NCBI GenBank assembly: GCA_039029395.1
Contig: JBCCGG010000039.1
Location: 1-56,084 of the forward strand
DNA: 56,084 bases
DNA from: JBCCGG01 sp039029395
GTDB taxonomy: Bacteria > Pseudomonadota > Alphaproteobacteria > Kiloniellales > JAKSDN01
Direction of reading: 5' to 3'
In this document: piece by piece, positions 34,022 through 41,542 of the stretch
How the letters are laid out: every line of letters begins with the position of its first letter
Position numbering within the stretch: the stretch's first letter is position 1
The notes under the pieces: generated by a model
The model's database searches: none
Seen by the model: only the letters and a program-made list of their open reading frames with translations
Told to the model about the DNA's origin: nothing
Position numbers and translations under genes: made by a program

Positions 34022-34825
34022 GTGGCGAAACTTCAGCTGAAGCCTGTCCTGCGGCCCGGTGAACGGTTGCTGGGCCGAACCCCGCTGATCTGGGTGCCCT
34101 GGATGGCGCTCGAAACGCTGCTGATGATCGCGCTCAGCATCGCGCTGCTCTGGGCGATGAGGATTGTCACGCTGGACGACTCCGGCTTGCGGGTGGTGCT
34201 TGTGCCGGTCATTTACTTTGGAGGGATCGCGTTGCCGATTCTCGCCGGTAGTCTCTGCTCCACGGCGGTCGTCACGAACCAACGTGTGCTCGAACGCGAT
34301 TTGAACACATGGTCCTATGACAGGGCGATAGATATGACTTCGGTTGAGGCTGTCGAGTCCTCCCGCGACACAGTTCGCGTCGGGCTGCCGGACGGCGAGA
34401 TTCAGGTCTATCACTTCCCGAACCGAGCGAGGACCCTTTGCGCGATGCTGGCCAAGGCAGCCGGCGTAGCCTGCACGCCGCCGCCGAGCCGGCGCGAGGT
34501 GTGGGCAGGCAAGCTCTATCGCTTCTGTACCGTCTTCGTCTCACTCGGCTTGATCCTGGGCTTTTCGAAATGGGCCCACACCGAATTTGACGAAGGACTC
34601 GCCTACTTCCTCACGTTCAACATTTGCTTGCTGTTTTCTCGCGTCGGCGGGATTCCCGGCGGATGGCTCGCCATCGCCTTGCTTCGGCGGACCATCTCCT
34701 ACCGGGAAACCCGACATTGGATTACGGCGTTCGATCGCACCTCGCTATTGATCGGCAACGATCGTGGACGCGGGCTAGGCATGATCGGTCGCACCCAGCT
34801 TTGGTTTGCCAAACAGCTGTACTAG
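34022..34825 (+). CDS. Membrane protein with PH-like domain, paralogue 2
   Basis: 267 aa from a GTG at 34022. Same layout as the preceding gene: LRPGERLLGRTPLIW, membrane segments at about 27-75, VVTNQRVLERDLNTWSYDRAIDMTSVEAV and a C-terminal membrane part with ITAFDRTSLLI (compare ITATDRLYMAE in paralogue 1). The two are clearly homologous but strongly diverged, and this copy has visibly lower GC in its second half. Function unknown. Confidence 0.65.
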   Translation: MAKLQLKPVLRPGERLLGRTPLIWVPWMALETLLMIALSIALLWAMRIVTLDDSGLRVVLVPVIYFGGIALPILAGSLCSTAVVTNQRVLERDLNTWSYDRAIDMTSVEAVESSRDTVRVGLPDGEIQVYHFPNRARTLCAMLAKAAGVACTPPPSRREVWAGKLYRFCTVFVSLGLILGFSKWAHTEFDEGLAYFLTFNICLLFSRVGGIPGGWLAIALLRRTISYRETRHWITAFDRTSLLIGNDRGRGLGMIGRTQLWFAKQLY

Positions 34826-34838
34826 TAAGTCCGTCTGA

Positions 34839-35255
34839 CTAGATCTGACCGGGCGATGGCTCGCCGTACAGGGACTGACCGATCTGGTTGATCGTGCGTT
34901 CCATGCGCCGGCTGTCGGACAGGATGATGTCCAGATAGCGGGCGCGCTGGCCGTCGGTCAGGTCCGGGTGATTGCGCAGGATCTCCGAAAAGGCGCGGAT
35001 CGAGGTCAAGGGGGTACGCAGCTCGTGCATCACCTCATCCAGGGGCAGCTCTGGCGTGGCCGGCTTGACGGGCCGGGCGGGTCTCGTGGTCAGGCGGCGC
35101 AGGCCGGCCAGGAAACCGCGACCCAGCTCGGCGTAGCGCTCGGCGCGCAGCCGGTGGGCCTTGGCGATGTAGTGGTCGATATCCTGGGGCGAGATGTCCG
35201 GTATCCTCGCTCGGCCGGTCAGCCAATCGTTCTCTTCGTGAGTATAGGGCCACAT
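34839..35255 (-). CDS. Stand-alone HisKA (phosphoacceptor) protein without ATPase domain
   Basis: 138 aa. Residues 72-132 are a histidine-kinase dimerisation domain with H box VMHELRTPLTSIRAFSEIL and acceptor His77. There is no catalytic ATP-binding domain: the protein ends six residues after the helical hairpin. Residues 20-55 (QDIDHYIAKAHRLRAERYAE) resemble the short arginine-rich helices of DUF1127/RSP_7527-type alphaproteobacterial small proteins. GGAGG lies 6 nt before the ATG, and the intergenic region upstream is AT-rich with no kinase remnant, so this looks like an intact small gene rather than a fragment. It may accept phosphate from, or dimerise with, another kinase. Confidence 0.7.
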   Translation of the reverse strand: MWPYTHEENDWLTGRARIPDISPQDIDHYIAKAHRLRAERYAELGRGFLAGLRRLTTRPARPVKPATPELPLDEVMHELRTPLTSIRAFSEILRNHPDLTDGQRARYLDIILSDSRRMERTINQIGQSLYGEPSPGQI

Positions 35256-35521
35256 GGTAAACCTCCGTTTGTCACGGACGTTTCCATCCCAATCTTGCTC
35301 TTATGGTGTTTGCGCTCTTCGCGCTTGGCCCAAAAATGAGGGTCCCGAAAAGCGATTTCAAGAAAAATTTTGCACTGCACAAATAATGGGCAAGCGATCA
35401 ATTCGAAGGCAGGTGTCAGATCTGCAATCTTTCGCCTCTATGTTGTAATATAATGTAAATTAGGAATTTCCCGGACAGTTTGTCGCGACCTTCTGGCATC
35501 TGTTCAGTGCCTCAAAGGTAT

Positions 35522-35549
35522 TTGACAGGGGCACGAATTAACTTGAAAT
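35522..35549 (+). promoter_or_regulatory. Candidate promoter of the putative sRNA
   Basis: TTGACA at 35522-35527, 16-nt spacer, TGAAAT at 35544-35549. The -35 is perfect, the -10 matches 4 of 6. A perfect TATAAT also occurs upstream at 35449-35454 but without a -35 partner. Confidence 0.35.
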
Positions 35550-35555
35550 GCTGCG

Positions 35556-35707
35556 ATGCAACATGCGACTCTAATGGATGTTGGCGGCCCCGAGCCGTAA
35601 CCGAGAGTCCCCCGACCGCGGCTCCAGGGCGCGCCAATAACGCCTATGGCGTTTCCTCCCACAAACTTGGGCCACGCCGCTCGCGACAGCGGCGTGGCCT
35701 CTTTTTA
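35556..35707 (+). ncRNA. Putative small RNA with strong intrinsic terminator
   Basis: About 150 nt with no credible reading frame. It contains one internal stem GAGCCG/CGGCTC (35592-35597 with 35619-35624), an unpaired TTTCCTCCC stretch at 35652-35660 that could pair with ribosome binding sites, and the terminator at 35670-35706. The terminator has no plus-strand protein gene upstream to serve. This organisation is typical of alphaproteobacterial trans-acting sRNAs. The 5' end is inferred from the weak promoter. Confidence 0.4.
35670..35706 (+). terminator. Intrinsic terminator, 11-bp stem
   Basis: GGCCACGCCGC (35670-35680) pairs perfectly with GCGGCGTGGCC (35689-35699) across 8 nt, followed by TCTTTTT. 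Orientation is plus strand; the minus-strand side lacks a T-run. Confidence 0.8.
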
Positions 35708-35745
35708 GCGGCAGGCCGGTAAATCTTAGTCCTGAAGCGGCCGCC

Positions 35746-37053
35746 CTAGCAATCCAGCGTGTGCTGGCGCTCCCAGTCGGTCAGGCTGGTGATGAAGCTG
35801 TGCCACTCGCCGTGCTTGAGCTTGGCGTAGCTGTCGACCAGCTCGTCGCCCAGGCCGGCGCGGATCACCTTGTTCTTTTCGAACAGGCGAATGGCGTCCA
35901 GCATGTTGAGCGGCAGCTTCTTGAGGCCGCGCGCCTTGTGGCCGTCGGTGTACATGTTGATGTCCAGCCGCTTGCCCGGGTCGCGCTTGTTGGCGATTCC
36001 GTCGAGGCCGGCCATTAGCACGCCCGCTTGCAGCAGATAGGGGTTGGCGGCGCCGTCCATGAGCCTCAGCTCGAAGCGCCCGGAATCGGGGATACGCACC
36101 ATGTGGGTGCGGTTGTTGCCGCCATAGGAGACCGCGTTGGGCGCCCAGGTCGCGCCCGAGAGTGTGCGCGGCGCGTTGATTCGCTTGTAGCTGTTGACCG
36201 TCGGGTTGAAGACAGCCGCCAGGCCGTCGGCCGAGTTGATGACGCCAGCCAGGAAGTTGTAGGCCAACCTGGAGAGGCCCAGCTCGCCCTTGGCGTCGTG
36301 GAACAGGTTCATCTTGCCGGCCTTGTCCCACAGCGAGACGTGGGCGTGGCACCCGTTGCCGGTCAGGTGAGAGAAAGGCTTGGGCATGAAGGTGGCGCGC
36401 AGGCCGTTCTCTTCGGCCAGCGATTTGACCATGAACTTAAAGAAGACATGTCGGTCGGCGGTCACCAGGGCGTCGTCGAAGTCCCAGTTCATCTCGAACT
36501 GGCCGTTGGCGTCCTCGTGGTCGTTTTGGTAGGGGCCCCACCCGAGCTCGATCATGGCGTCGCAGATCTGGCTGATCACGTCGTAGCGGCGCATCAGGGC
36601 GGCCTGGTCGTAGCAAGGCTTCTCCTGGGTGTCCCGCGCGTCGGAAAGCGCCGTGCCGTCCTCGGAGATCAGGTGATACTCGCACTCGACGCCGGTCTTC
36701 ATGCGGTAGCCCTTCTTGGCCGCCTTCTCGATCTGGCGCTTCAAGGCGACCCGCGGCGAAGCCTCGACTTCCTTGCCGTCCATCCACAGGTCGCTCGCCA
36801 GCCAGGCCACGTCGGGCTTCCAGGGCAGCTGGATCAGGCTGTCGGGATCGGGCACGCCGAACATGTCCGGGTGGGCCGGAGTCATGTCCAGCCAAGCGGC
36901 GAAACCGGCGAAGCCGGCGCCGTCGCGCTGCATGTCGCCGATCGCCCGGGCTGGCACCAGCTTGGCCCGCAAATTGCCGAACAGGTCGACGAAACTGATC
37001 AGGAAGTATTTGATCTTCTTCTGCTTGGCGATCTGCGCTAGATCCTTTGCCAT
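35746..37053 (-). CDS. gmaS: Type III glutamine synthetase family; gamma-glutamylmethylamide synthetase (GmaS/GlnT)
   Basis: 435 aa. Glutamine synthetase fold with ECEYHLISEDG, NDHEDANGQFEMNW, GNGCHAHVSLWD, NSYKRINAPRT and NRTHMVRIPDSGRFELR covering the metal and glutamate sites. Length, N terminus (IKYFLISFVDLFGNLRAKLVP) and C terminus (WERQHTLDC) match the GmaS/GlnT group, which ligates methylamine (or ammonia) to glutamate using ATP. Adjacent mgsABC homologues make gamma-glutamylmethylamide synthesis the better guess, though ammonia cannot be excluded. The ATG at 37053 has GGGAGG 9 nt upstream; an in-frame ATG at 37113 lies inside mgsC and is rejected. Last gene of the operon. Confidence 0.8.
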   Translation of the reverse strand: MAKDLAQIAKQKKIKYFLISFVDLFGNLRAKLVPARAIGDMQRDGAGFAGFAAWLDMTPAHPDMFGVPDPDSLIQLPWKPDVAWLASDLWMDGKEVEASPRVALKRQIEKAAKKGYRMKTGVECEYHLISEDGTALSDARDTQEKPCYDQAALMRRYDVISQICDAMIELGWGPYQNDHEDANGQFEMNWDFDDALVTADRHVFFKFMVKSLAEENGLRATFMPKPFSHLTGNGCHAHVSLWDKAGKMNLFHDAKGELGLSRLAYNFLAGVINSADGLAAVFNPTVNSYKRINAPRTLSGATWAPNAVSYGGNNRTHMVRIPDSGRFELRLMDGAANPYLLQAGVLMAGLDGIANKRDPGKRLDINMYTDGHKARGLKKLPLNMLDAIRLFEKNKVIRAGLGDELVDSYAKLKHGEWHSFITSLTDWERQHTLDC

Positions 37054-37091
37054 CCCCCGAATCCTCCCGTTTGGATGATCTTTATGAGACT

Positions 37092-38417
37092 CTACGACTG
37101 ACCCGGAATCCACTTGGTCCCGGCCAGCGGCACACCGGCCATGGCCGCAGCCTCGACCGTCAGCGCCACTATATCCTCAGGCTCGAGGTTGTGCATGTGG
37201 CTCTTGCCGCAGGCACGTGCCACCGTCTGCGCCTCCAGGGTCATAACCTTCAAATAGTTGGCCAGGCGCCGGCCGGCGACCACCGGATCGAGCCGTGCCG
37301 CCAAGGTCGGGTCCTGGGTCGAGATACCGGCTGGATCCTGGCCCAAGTGCCAATCATCGTAGGCTCCGGCCGTGGTGCCCAGCTTTTGGTACTCCGCTTC
37401 GAGGGCCGGATCGTTGTCGCCGAGCGCGATCAGCGCCGCCGTGCCGATCGAAACCGCATCGGCGCCGAGCGCAATCGCCTTTGCCACGTCGGCGCCATTG
37501 CGCAAACCGCCGGACACGATGAGCTGCACCCTACGGTGCATGTCGGCATCGATCAGGGCCTGCACGGCCGGCCGAATACAAGCAATGGTCGGAATGCCGA
37601 CGTGCTCGATAAAGACTTCCTGGGTCGCGGCCGTTCCGCCTTGCATGCCGTCGAGCACGATGACATCGGCGCCCGCCTTGATCGCCAGCATGGTGTCGAA
37701 ATAGGGCCGGGTGGCGCCGATCTTCACGTAAATCGGCTTCTCCCAATCTGTGATCTCCCTGAGCTCCTGAATCTTGATCTCCAGGTCGTCCGGTCCCGTC
37801 CAGTCGGGATGGCGACATGCAGAGCGCTGATCGACGCCCTTGGGCAGGGTACGCATTTCGGCGACGCGGTCTGAGATCTTCTGACCAAGCAGCATGCCGC
37901 CCCCGCCCGGTTTGGCACCCTGTCCGACGACGACTTCAATGGCATCAGCCTTGCGCAGATCATCGGGGTTCATCCCGTAGCGCGACGGCAAATACTGATA
38001 GACGAGGATTCTCGACTGGCCGCGCTCCTCCGGAGTCATGCCGCCGTCGCCCGTCGTGGTCGAGGTGCCGGCAATCGACGCGCCGCGCCCCAAGGCCTCC
38101 TTCGCCTGCGCCGACAGCGAGCCAAAGCTCATCCCGGCGATCGTGATCGGGATCTTGATCTCGATCGGCTTCTTCGCGAACCGGGTGCCGAGCACGACCG
38201 ACGTCTCGCAGCGCTCGCGATATCCCTCCAGCGGATAGCGCGAGATGGAAGCGCCGAGGAACAGGAGGTCGTCGAAATGCGGTAGCCGGCGTTTCGAGCC
38301 GCCGCCGCGAATGTCGTAGATACCTGAGGCGGCGGCGCGGCGGATCTCCGAGATCGTATAGTCGTCGAAGGTGGCGGACGAGCGCGGCAGCGTATTGGGA
38401 ATGCGCGTGATTTCCAT
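37092..38417 (-). CDS. mgsC: FMN-binding glutamate synthase-like subunit (MgsC/GlxD)
   Basis: 441 aa. FMN-dependent TIM-barrel of glutamate synthase: ITIAGMSFGSLSAQAKEAL, GTSTTTGDGGMTPEER, VVGQGAKPGGGGMLLG, DGMQGGTAATQE and SGGLRNGADVAKAIALGADA. A C-terminal segment with CGKSHMHNL replaces the cysteine cluster of GltB; the family is the large subunit of N-methylglutamate synthase or of rhizobial GlxD. Starts 8 nt after mgsB and is followed by gmaS after 38 nt. Confidence 0.82.
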   Translation of the reverse strand: MEITRIPNTLPRSSATFDDYTISEIRRAAASGIYDIRGGGSKRRLPHFDDLLFLGASISRYPLEGYRERCETSVVLGTRFAKKPIEIKIPITIAGMSFGSLSAQAKEALGRGASIAGTSTTTGDGGMTPEERGQSRILVYQYLPSRYGMNPDDLRKADAIEVVVGQGAKPGGGGMLLGQKISDRVAEMRTLPKGVDQRSACRHPDWTGPDDLEIKIQELREITDWEKPIYVKIGATRPYFDTMLAIKAGADVIVLDGMQGGTAATQEVFIEHVGIPTIACIRPAVQALIDADMHRRVQLIVSGGLRNGADVAKAIALGADAVSIGTAALIALGDNDPALEAEYQKLGTTAGAYDDWHLGQDPAGISTQDPTLAARLDPVVAGRRLANYLKVMTLEAQTVARACGKSHMHNLEPEDIVALTVEAAAMAGVPLAGTKWIPGQS

Positions 38418-38425
38418 GACGTTCC

Positions 38426-39130
38426 TCAGTAGCCGTCAACGTTGTCGACGTCGAAGTTGTAGAGCTTTCGGGCCGAGCCGAAGCGTCGGAAGGTCTGCGG
38501 GTCGGCCTCTATGCCGGCGCGGCTTAGAAGGTCCGCCAGTTTGGCGACATGGCTTTCCGTCATGTCCTTCTCAATGCAGTCGGCGCCGAGGCTCTCCACC
38601 TCGCCGCCGACGTAGATGACCGTCTCGTAGATGGAGTCGCCCAGATGTCCTCCCGCGTCGCCGCAGACGACCAGGGTTCCCGCCTGGCCCATGAAGGCGC
38701 TCATGTGGCCGACCGATCCGCCGACGACGATGTCGACGCCTTTCATGGAAATCCCACACCTCGAGCTTGCATCGCCTTCGATGACGATGAGGCCGCCGTG
38801 CCCGGTTGCGCCGGCCGCTGCCGAGGCGCTTCCCTTCACGCGAATGGTGCCCGACATGATGTTTTCGGCAAGCCCTTGGCCGGCGTTCCCGTTGACCGTG
38901 ACCGAGGCGCCCTTGTTCATGCCCGCGCAGTAGTATCCCGCATGACCGTCGATCTCCACGGAGATGTCGCCATCGAGCCCAACCGCAAGGGAGTGGGCGC
39001 CAAGGGGATTTCGTACGACCCAAGAGGTCTCGTTGGAGCCGCGTCCCACGGCGTGCAGCTGCGCGTTCAGTTCGCGGACACTCGCCGTTGCAAGATCAAC
39101 CTCTCTCACCTTAGGCACTCCCCCAAACAT
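38426..39130 (-). CDS. mgsB: GXGXG-motif subunit (MgsB/GlxC)
   Basis: 234 aa right-handed beta-helix of the GltB C-terminal type, recognised from repeated G-x-x-G turns: GHAGYYCAGMNKGASVTVNG, GNAGQGLAENIMSGTIRVKG and GGSVGHMSAFMGQAGTLVV. It supplies the structural domain that in GltB links amidotransferase and synthase sites. The ATG at 39130 overlaps the end of mgsA by 20 nt; a GTG at 39118 is a possible alternative start. The frame upstream of 39130 lies inside mgsA. Confidence 0.8.
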   Translation of the reverse strand: MFGGVPKVREVDLATASVRELNAQLHAVGRGSNETSWVVRNPLGAHSLAVGLDGDISVEIDGHAGYYCAGMNKGASVTVNGNAGQGLAENIMSGTIRVKGSASAAAGATGHGGLIVIEGDASSRCGISMKGVDIVVGGSVGHMSAFMGQAGTLVVCGDAGGHLGDSIYETVIYVGGEVESLGADCIEKDMTESHVAKLADLLSRAGIEADPQTFRRFGSARKLYNFDVDNVDGY

Positions 39131-40010
39131 AGATCTTGCCCGGCGCCGGCTCCCACATGCGCGCCTCGTTGGCACCGGGCAATTGGGCGATGGAGCGGAA
39201 CTCGGATGCCATCGCAACCCAGTCATCGGTTTCCGCCAGAACGGCGGGCTTGCAGGCAATGCCGTCGCGCACGACGGCAAATCCATTGCGTGTCCCGACC
39301 GCGAAGGTGAAGAAGCCGTCCAGCTCCCTCAATCCTGCCTCCAAGGCTTCACGTAGGCTCGCGCCATTTCGCAGCTCGTTGACGAAGAACCCGGCGGCCA
39401 CTTCCGAATCGTTGTCGGTCTGGAACTCGATGCCGCGGCGGCGCAGCCGTTGGCGCAGACGATTGTGATTCGAGAGAGAGCCATTGTGCACCAGGCAAAG
39501 ATCTTCGCCGGTCGAGAAGGGGTGGGAATGCTCGGTGGTCACAACACTTTCCGTCGCCATGCGGGTATGGCCGATGGCGTGGCTGCCGGAGATCTCGCGC
39601 AGCTCGAAGCGATCGACGACCTCTTGGGGCAAGCCCATCTCTTTGAAGATCTCGATCGCCGCGCCGGCGCTGACAACGGCCAGATCGGGGTGCTTGTGGG
39701 CCAGCCAGCTCCGCAACAGGTTGCCTGCCGCGTGGGCGACCACCACGGCGTGGCTGCCGCGCACCTCCATGTCGACCGTGTCGCCCAGCTCCTCGGCCAG
39801 CTCGCGGGCCAGGGCCGACCAGGAAAAGTCCGGATCGGCGCTGTGCAGCGACAGCTTGAGCGCGCCCTCGGCCACCGGGTTGCGATAGACCGCGACGCCC
39901 GCGCTGTCCGGCCCCCGGTCGGTCATCTCGATCAGCATGGCCGAGAGATGCTCGCCCAGCTTGGCCTCGACCTCCGGCGTTTTGGCAAAGAGTCCGACAA
40001 TTCCACACAT
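39111..40010 (-). CDS. mgsA: Class II glutamine amidotransferase subunit (MgsA/GlxB)
   Basis: 299 aa. N-terminal nucleophile Cys2 in MCGIVGLFAK, RGPDSAG, GHTRMATES, VHNGSLSNH and the TDNDSEV motif give a complete Ntn-type glutaminase. It would release the gamma-amide (ammonia from glutamine or methylamine from gamma-glutamylmethylamide) for the MgsC site. The ATG at 40010 follows AAAGGACGATGGGGCC and is fixed by the Cys2 requirement. First gene of the mgsABC-gmaS operon, with promoter and palindrome at 40048-40082. Confidence 0.85.
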   Translation of the reverse strand: MCGIVGLFAKTPEVEAKLGEHLSAMLIEMTDRGPDSAGVAVYRNPVAEGALKLSLHSADPDFSWSALARELAEELGDTVDMEVRGSHAVVVAHAAGNLLRSWLAHKHPDLAVVSAGAAIEIFKEMGLPQEVVDRFELREISGSHAIGHTRMATESVVTTEHSHPFSTGEDLCLVHNGSLSNHNRLRQRLRRRGIEFQTDNDSEVAAGFFVNELRNGASLREALEAGLRELDGFFTFAVGTRNGFAVVRDGIACKPAVLAETDDWVAMASEFRSIAQLPGANEARMWEPAPGKIYVWGSA

Positions 40011-40047
40011 GGCCCCATCGTCCTTTCGCTCGTGGTGATCTTGTCTC

Positions 40048-40082
40048 CGGGACCATATACACGGTCCCGAGTCGAAGTTCAA
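40048..40082 (-). promoter_or_regulatory. Promoter and overlapping operator of the mgsABC-gmaS operon
   Basis: Minus strand TTGAAC (40082-40077), 17-nt spacer, TATATG (40059-40054). A perfect inverted repeat, CGGGACC with GGTCCCG (40048-40054 and 40063-40069, 8-nt centre), covers the -10. A bound dimer would block transcription, so repression is expected. The regulator is not identified; the XRE-cupin protein at 43040-43723 is one candidate. Confidence 0.6.
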
Positions 40083-40242
40083 TAAGAGTAAACAAAATTT
40101 CTTGAGAGGAACATCGATTTGTCGGCTTCAGCGCCGAAAACAGCCGAAAACACGGGAATTCAAAGGAAATGGATTGAATCGGGCCTCGCGCGCATAATCG
40201 GCTATAGTGCATGCTCTTGTATGATACAACCGGTTATTCAAT

Positions 40243-40926
40243 ATGCTCCAGTGGGTTCGAGATCTGCCTGGTTATGCCGAGTTTCTGATCGTCATATTCC
40301 TATGCTTCGGCGGCACCATACTGACTTCGCTTTGGATCGTGATCGACTCGACGCCGTCTGAGCCCGCAACTCTGCTGCACGCGAACTATGGGTATCTGAG
40401 CTCTGCAATCAACGCTGTCGTTGCCTTGTTTGCCGTGGCGCTGTTCCTGTCGCTTCGCGGATGGTCGCTCGAGGACTTCGGCTTTGCAGTCACCTGGCGG
40501 TCGACCCTCGCTGCTCTAGGGATCATTCTGCTCTATTACGTCTACTACAATCTCCTGATCTCAAGCGGTCTCATTTCCTGGTCAGCAGCCCCCGAAGCAT
40601 CCGGAGGCCAGACCCGAGAGATATCGTTCTCTCTCTCCTCGGTTGCCGTCTCATCGATCATCGGCGCTGTGTTCGAAGAGACAATTGTCGTCGGATATGT
40701 CATGGCCTTCATGACAAGACGGCACGGACCTCTCCTCGCCGTCGGTGCCAGCGTGGGCCTTCGGGTGCTTGCCGGATTGAGCCAGGGCGCACTGGCGTTC
40801 GCCTTGGTGCTGCCCATGGGCCTACTTTTTGCTCTGATCTACTGGCGCTGGCACAACCTCTGGCCGCTGATCCTAGCCCACGGGCTGATGTACTTCGTTC
40901 CGTGGCTGCTCTTGGCTTTTGTGTGA
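40243..40926 (+). CDS. CPBP (CAAX protease/bacteriocin-processing) family membrane protein, degenerate motif
   Basis: 227 aa with about six to eight membrane segments. The family's motif 1 is EExxxR; here it is EETIVV (Glu145, Glu146, with Val150 where Arg is expected). The last motif retains His213 in ILAHGLMYF. The middle F/H motif is replaced by SVGLRVLAG. It may be an inactive or altered member. Base composition is lower in GC than its neighbours, suggesting transfer. The ATG at 40243 lacks a clear ribosome site. Confidence 0.65.
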   Translation: MLQWVRDLPGYAEFLIVIFLCFGGTILTSLWIVIDSTPSEPATLLHANYGYLSSAINAVVALFAVALFLSLRGWSLEDFGFAVTWRSTLAALGIILLYYVYYNLLISSGLISWSAAPEASGGQTREISFSLSSVAVSSIIGAVFEETIVVGYVMAFMTRRHGPLLAVGASVGLRVLAGLSQGALAFALVLPMGLLFALIYWRWHNLWPLILAHGLMYFVPWLLLAFV

Positions 40927-40941
40927 CGCCAAGCGGGCTGA

Positions 40942-41538
40942 TCAATCCAGTGGGATCTTGGCTCCGCCCTTGCCCGCCTGGTAGGTTGCCGAGAGCCGGT
41001 CGTAGGTCTCCGTCAAGGCGGTAACACGAGCTGTCAGTGCCGAACGGTCGGCGTCGGGCAGGGCGGCGATAAGCGTCGCGAGGCCGTGGCTCTCCCAATA
41101 ATGGTTGGCCTTGGCATAGTCCCCGGCCTCGAGCTTGAAGACCTCTTGGAGGATCTTCAGGTCGTGGGGGATGTTGAAGCGGTCGGCCGTCGCGTCGTAG
41201 CCGAAGAGATAGTGGAAATTGTCGAAGCCGCTCCAGGTGATCGCCGAGAGGCAGAGCGAGCAAGGCTCGTGGGTCGCCAGGAAGAGGCAGTCCCGGGGCG
41301 CCGGGCGCGCTTCGGTCGGCAGCTGCCAGAAGGCGTTGATCGCGGCGACTTCGCCGTGCCACAGGGGGTTTTCGGTCTCGCCGTTAGAGGCGGCGACCAC
41401 CAGCGTGCCGTCGGCCTTCTGGAGGATCGCCGCGCCGAACACCTTGTCGCCGCGCGCCACGCCTGCTTCGGTCAGGGGCACGATGTCTGCTTCGATGACC
41501 TGAAGCAGGCGATCGACCAAGGCGCCGTCGCGCAGCAC
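40942..41538 (-). CDS. Cytidine/nucleoside deaminase-family protein
   Basis: 198 aa from a GTG at 41538. Zinc and catalytic residues are intact: HGE at 61-63 (His61 ligand, Glu63 acid/base) and PCSLC with Cys93 and Cys96. Flanking parts (AINAFWQLP, SAITWSGFDNFHYLFGYD) differ from tRNA adenosine and guanine deaminases, so the substrate is open. The start lies 4 nt after the stop of the TPR oxygenase gene, placing it as the third gene of the XRE operon. Confidence 0.8.
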   Translation of the reverse strand: MLRDGALVDRLLQVIEADIVPLTEAGVARGDKVFGAAILQKADGTLVVAASNGETENPLWHGEVAAINAFWQLPTEARPAPRDCLFLATHEPCSLCLSAITWSGFDNFHYLFGYDATADRFNIPHDLKILQEVFKLEAGDYAKANHYWESHGLATLIAALPDADRSALTARVTALTETYDRLSATYQAGKGGAKIPLD

Positions 41539-41542
41539 GGCG

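Noticed and set aside
35480..35722. 80-codon frame in the intergenic region before gmaS
   Set aside because: It runs through an intrinsic terminator and has no ribosome site; a small RNA explains the region better.
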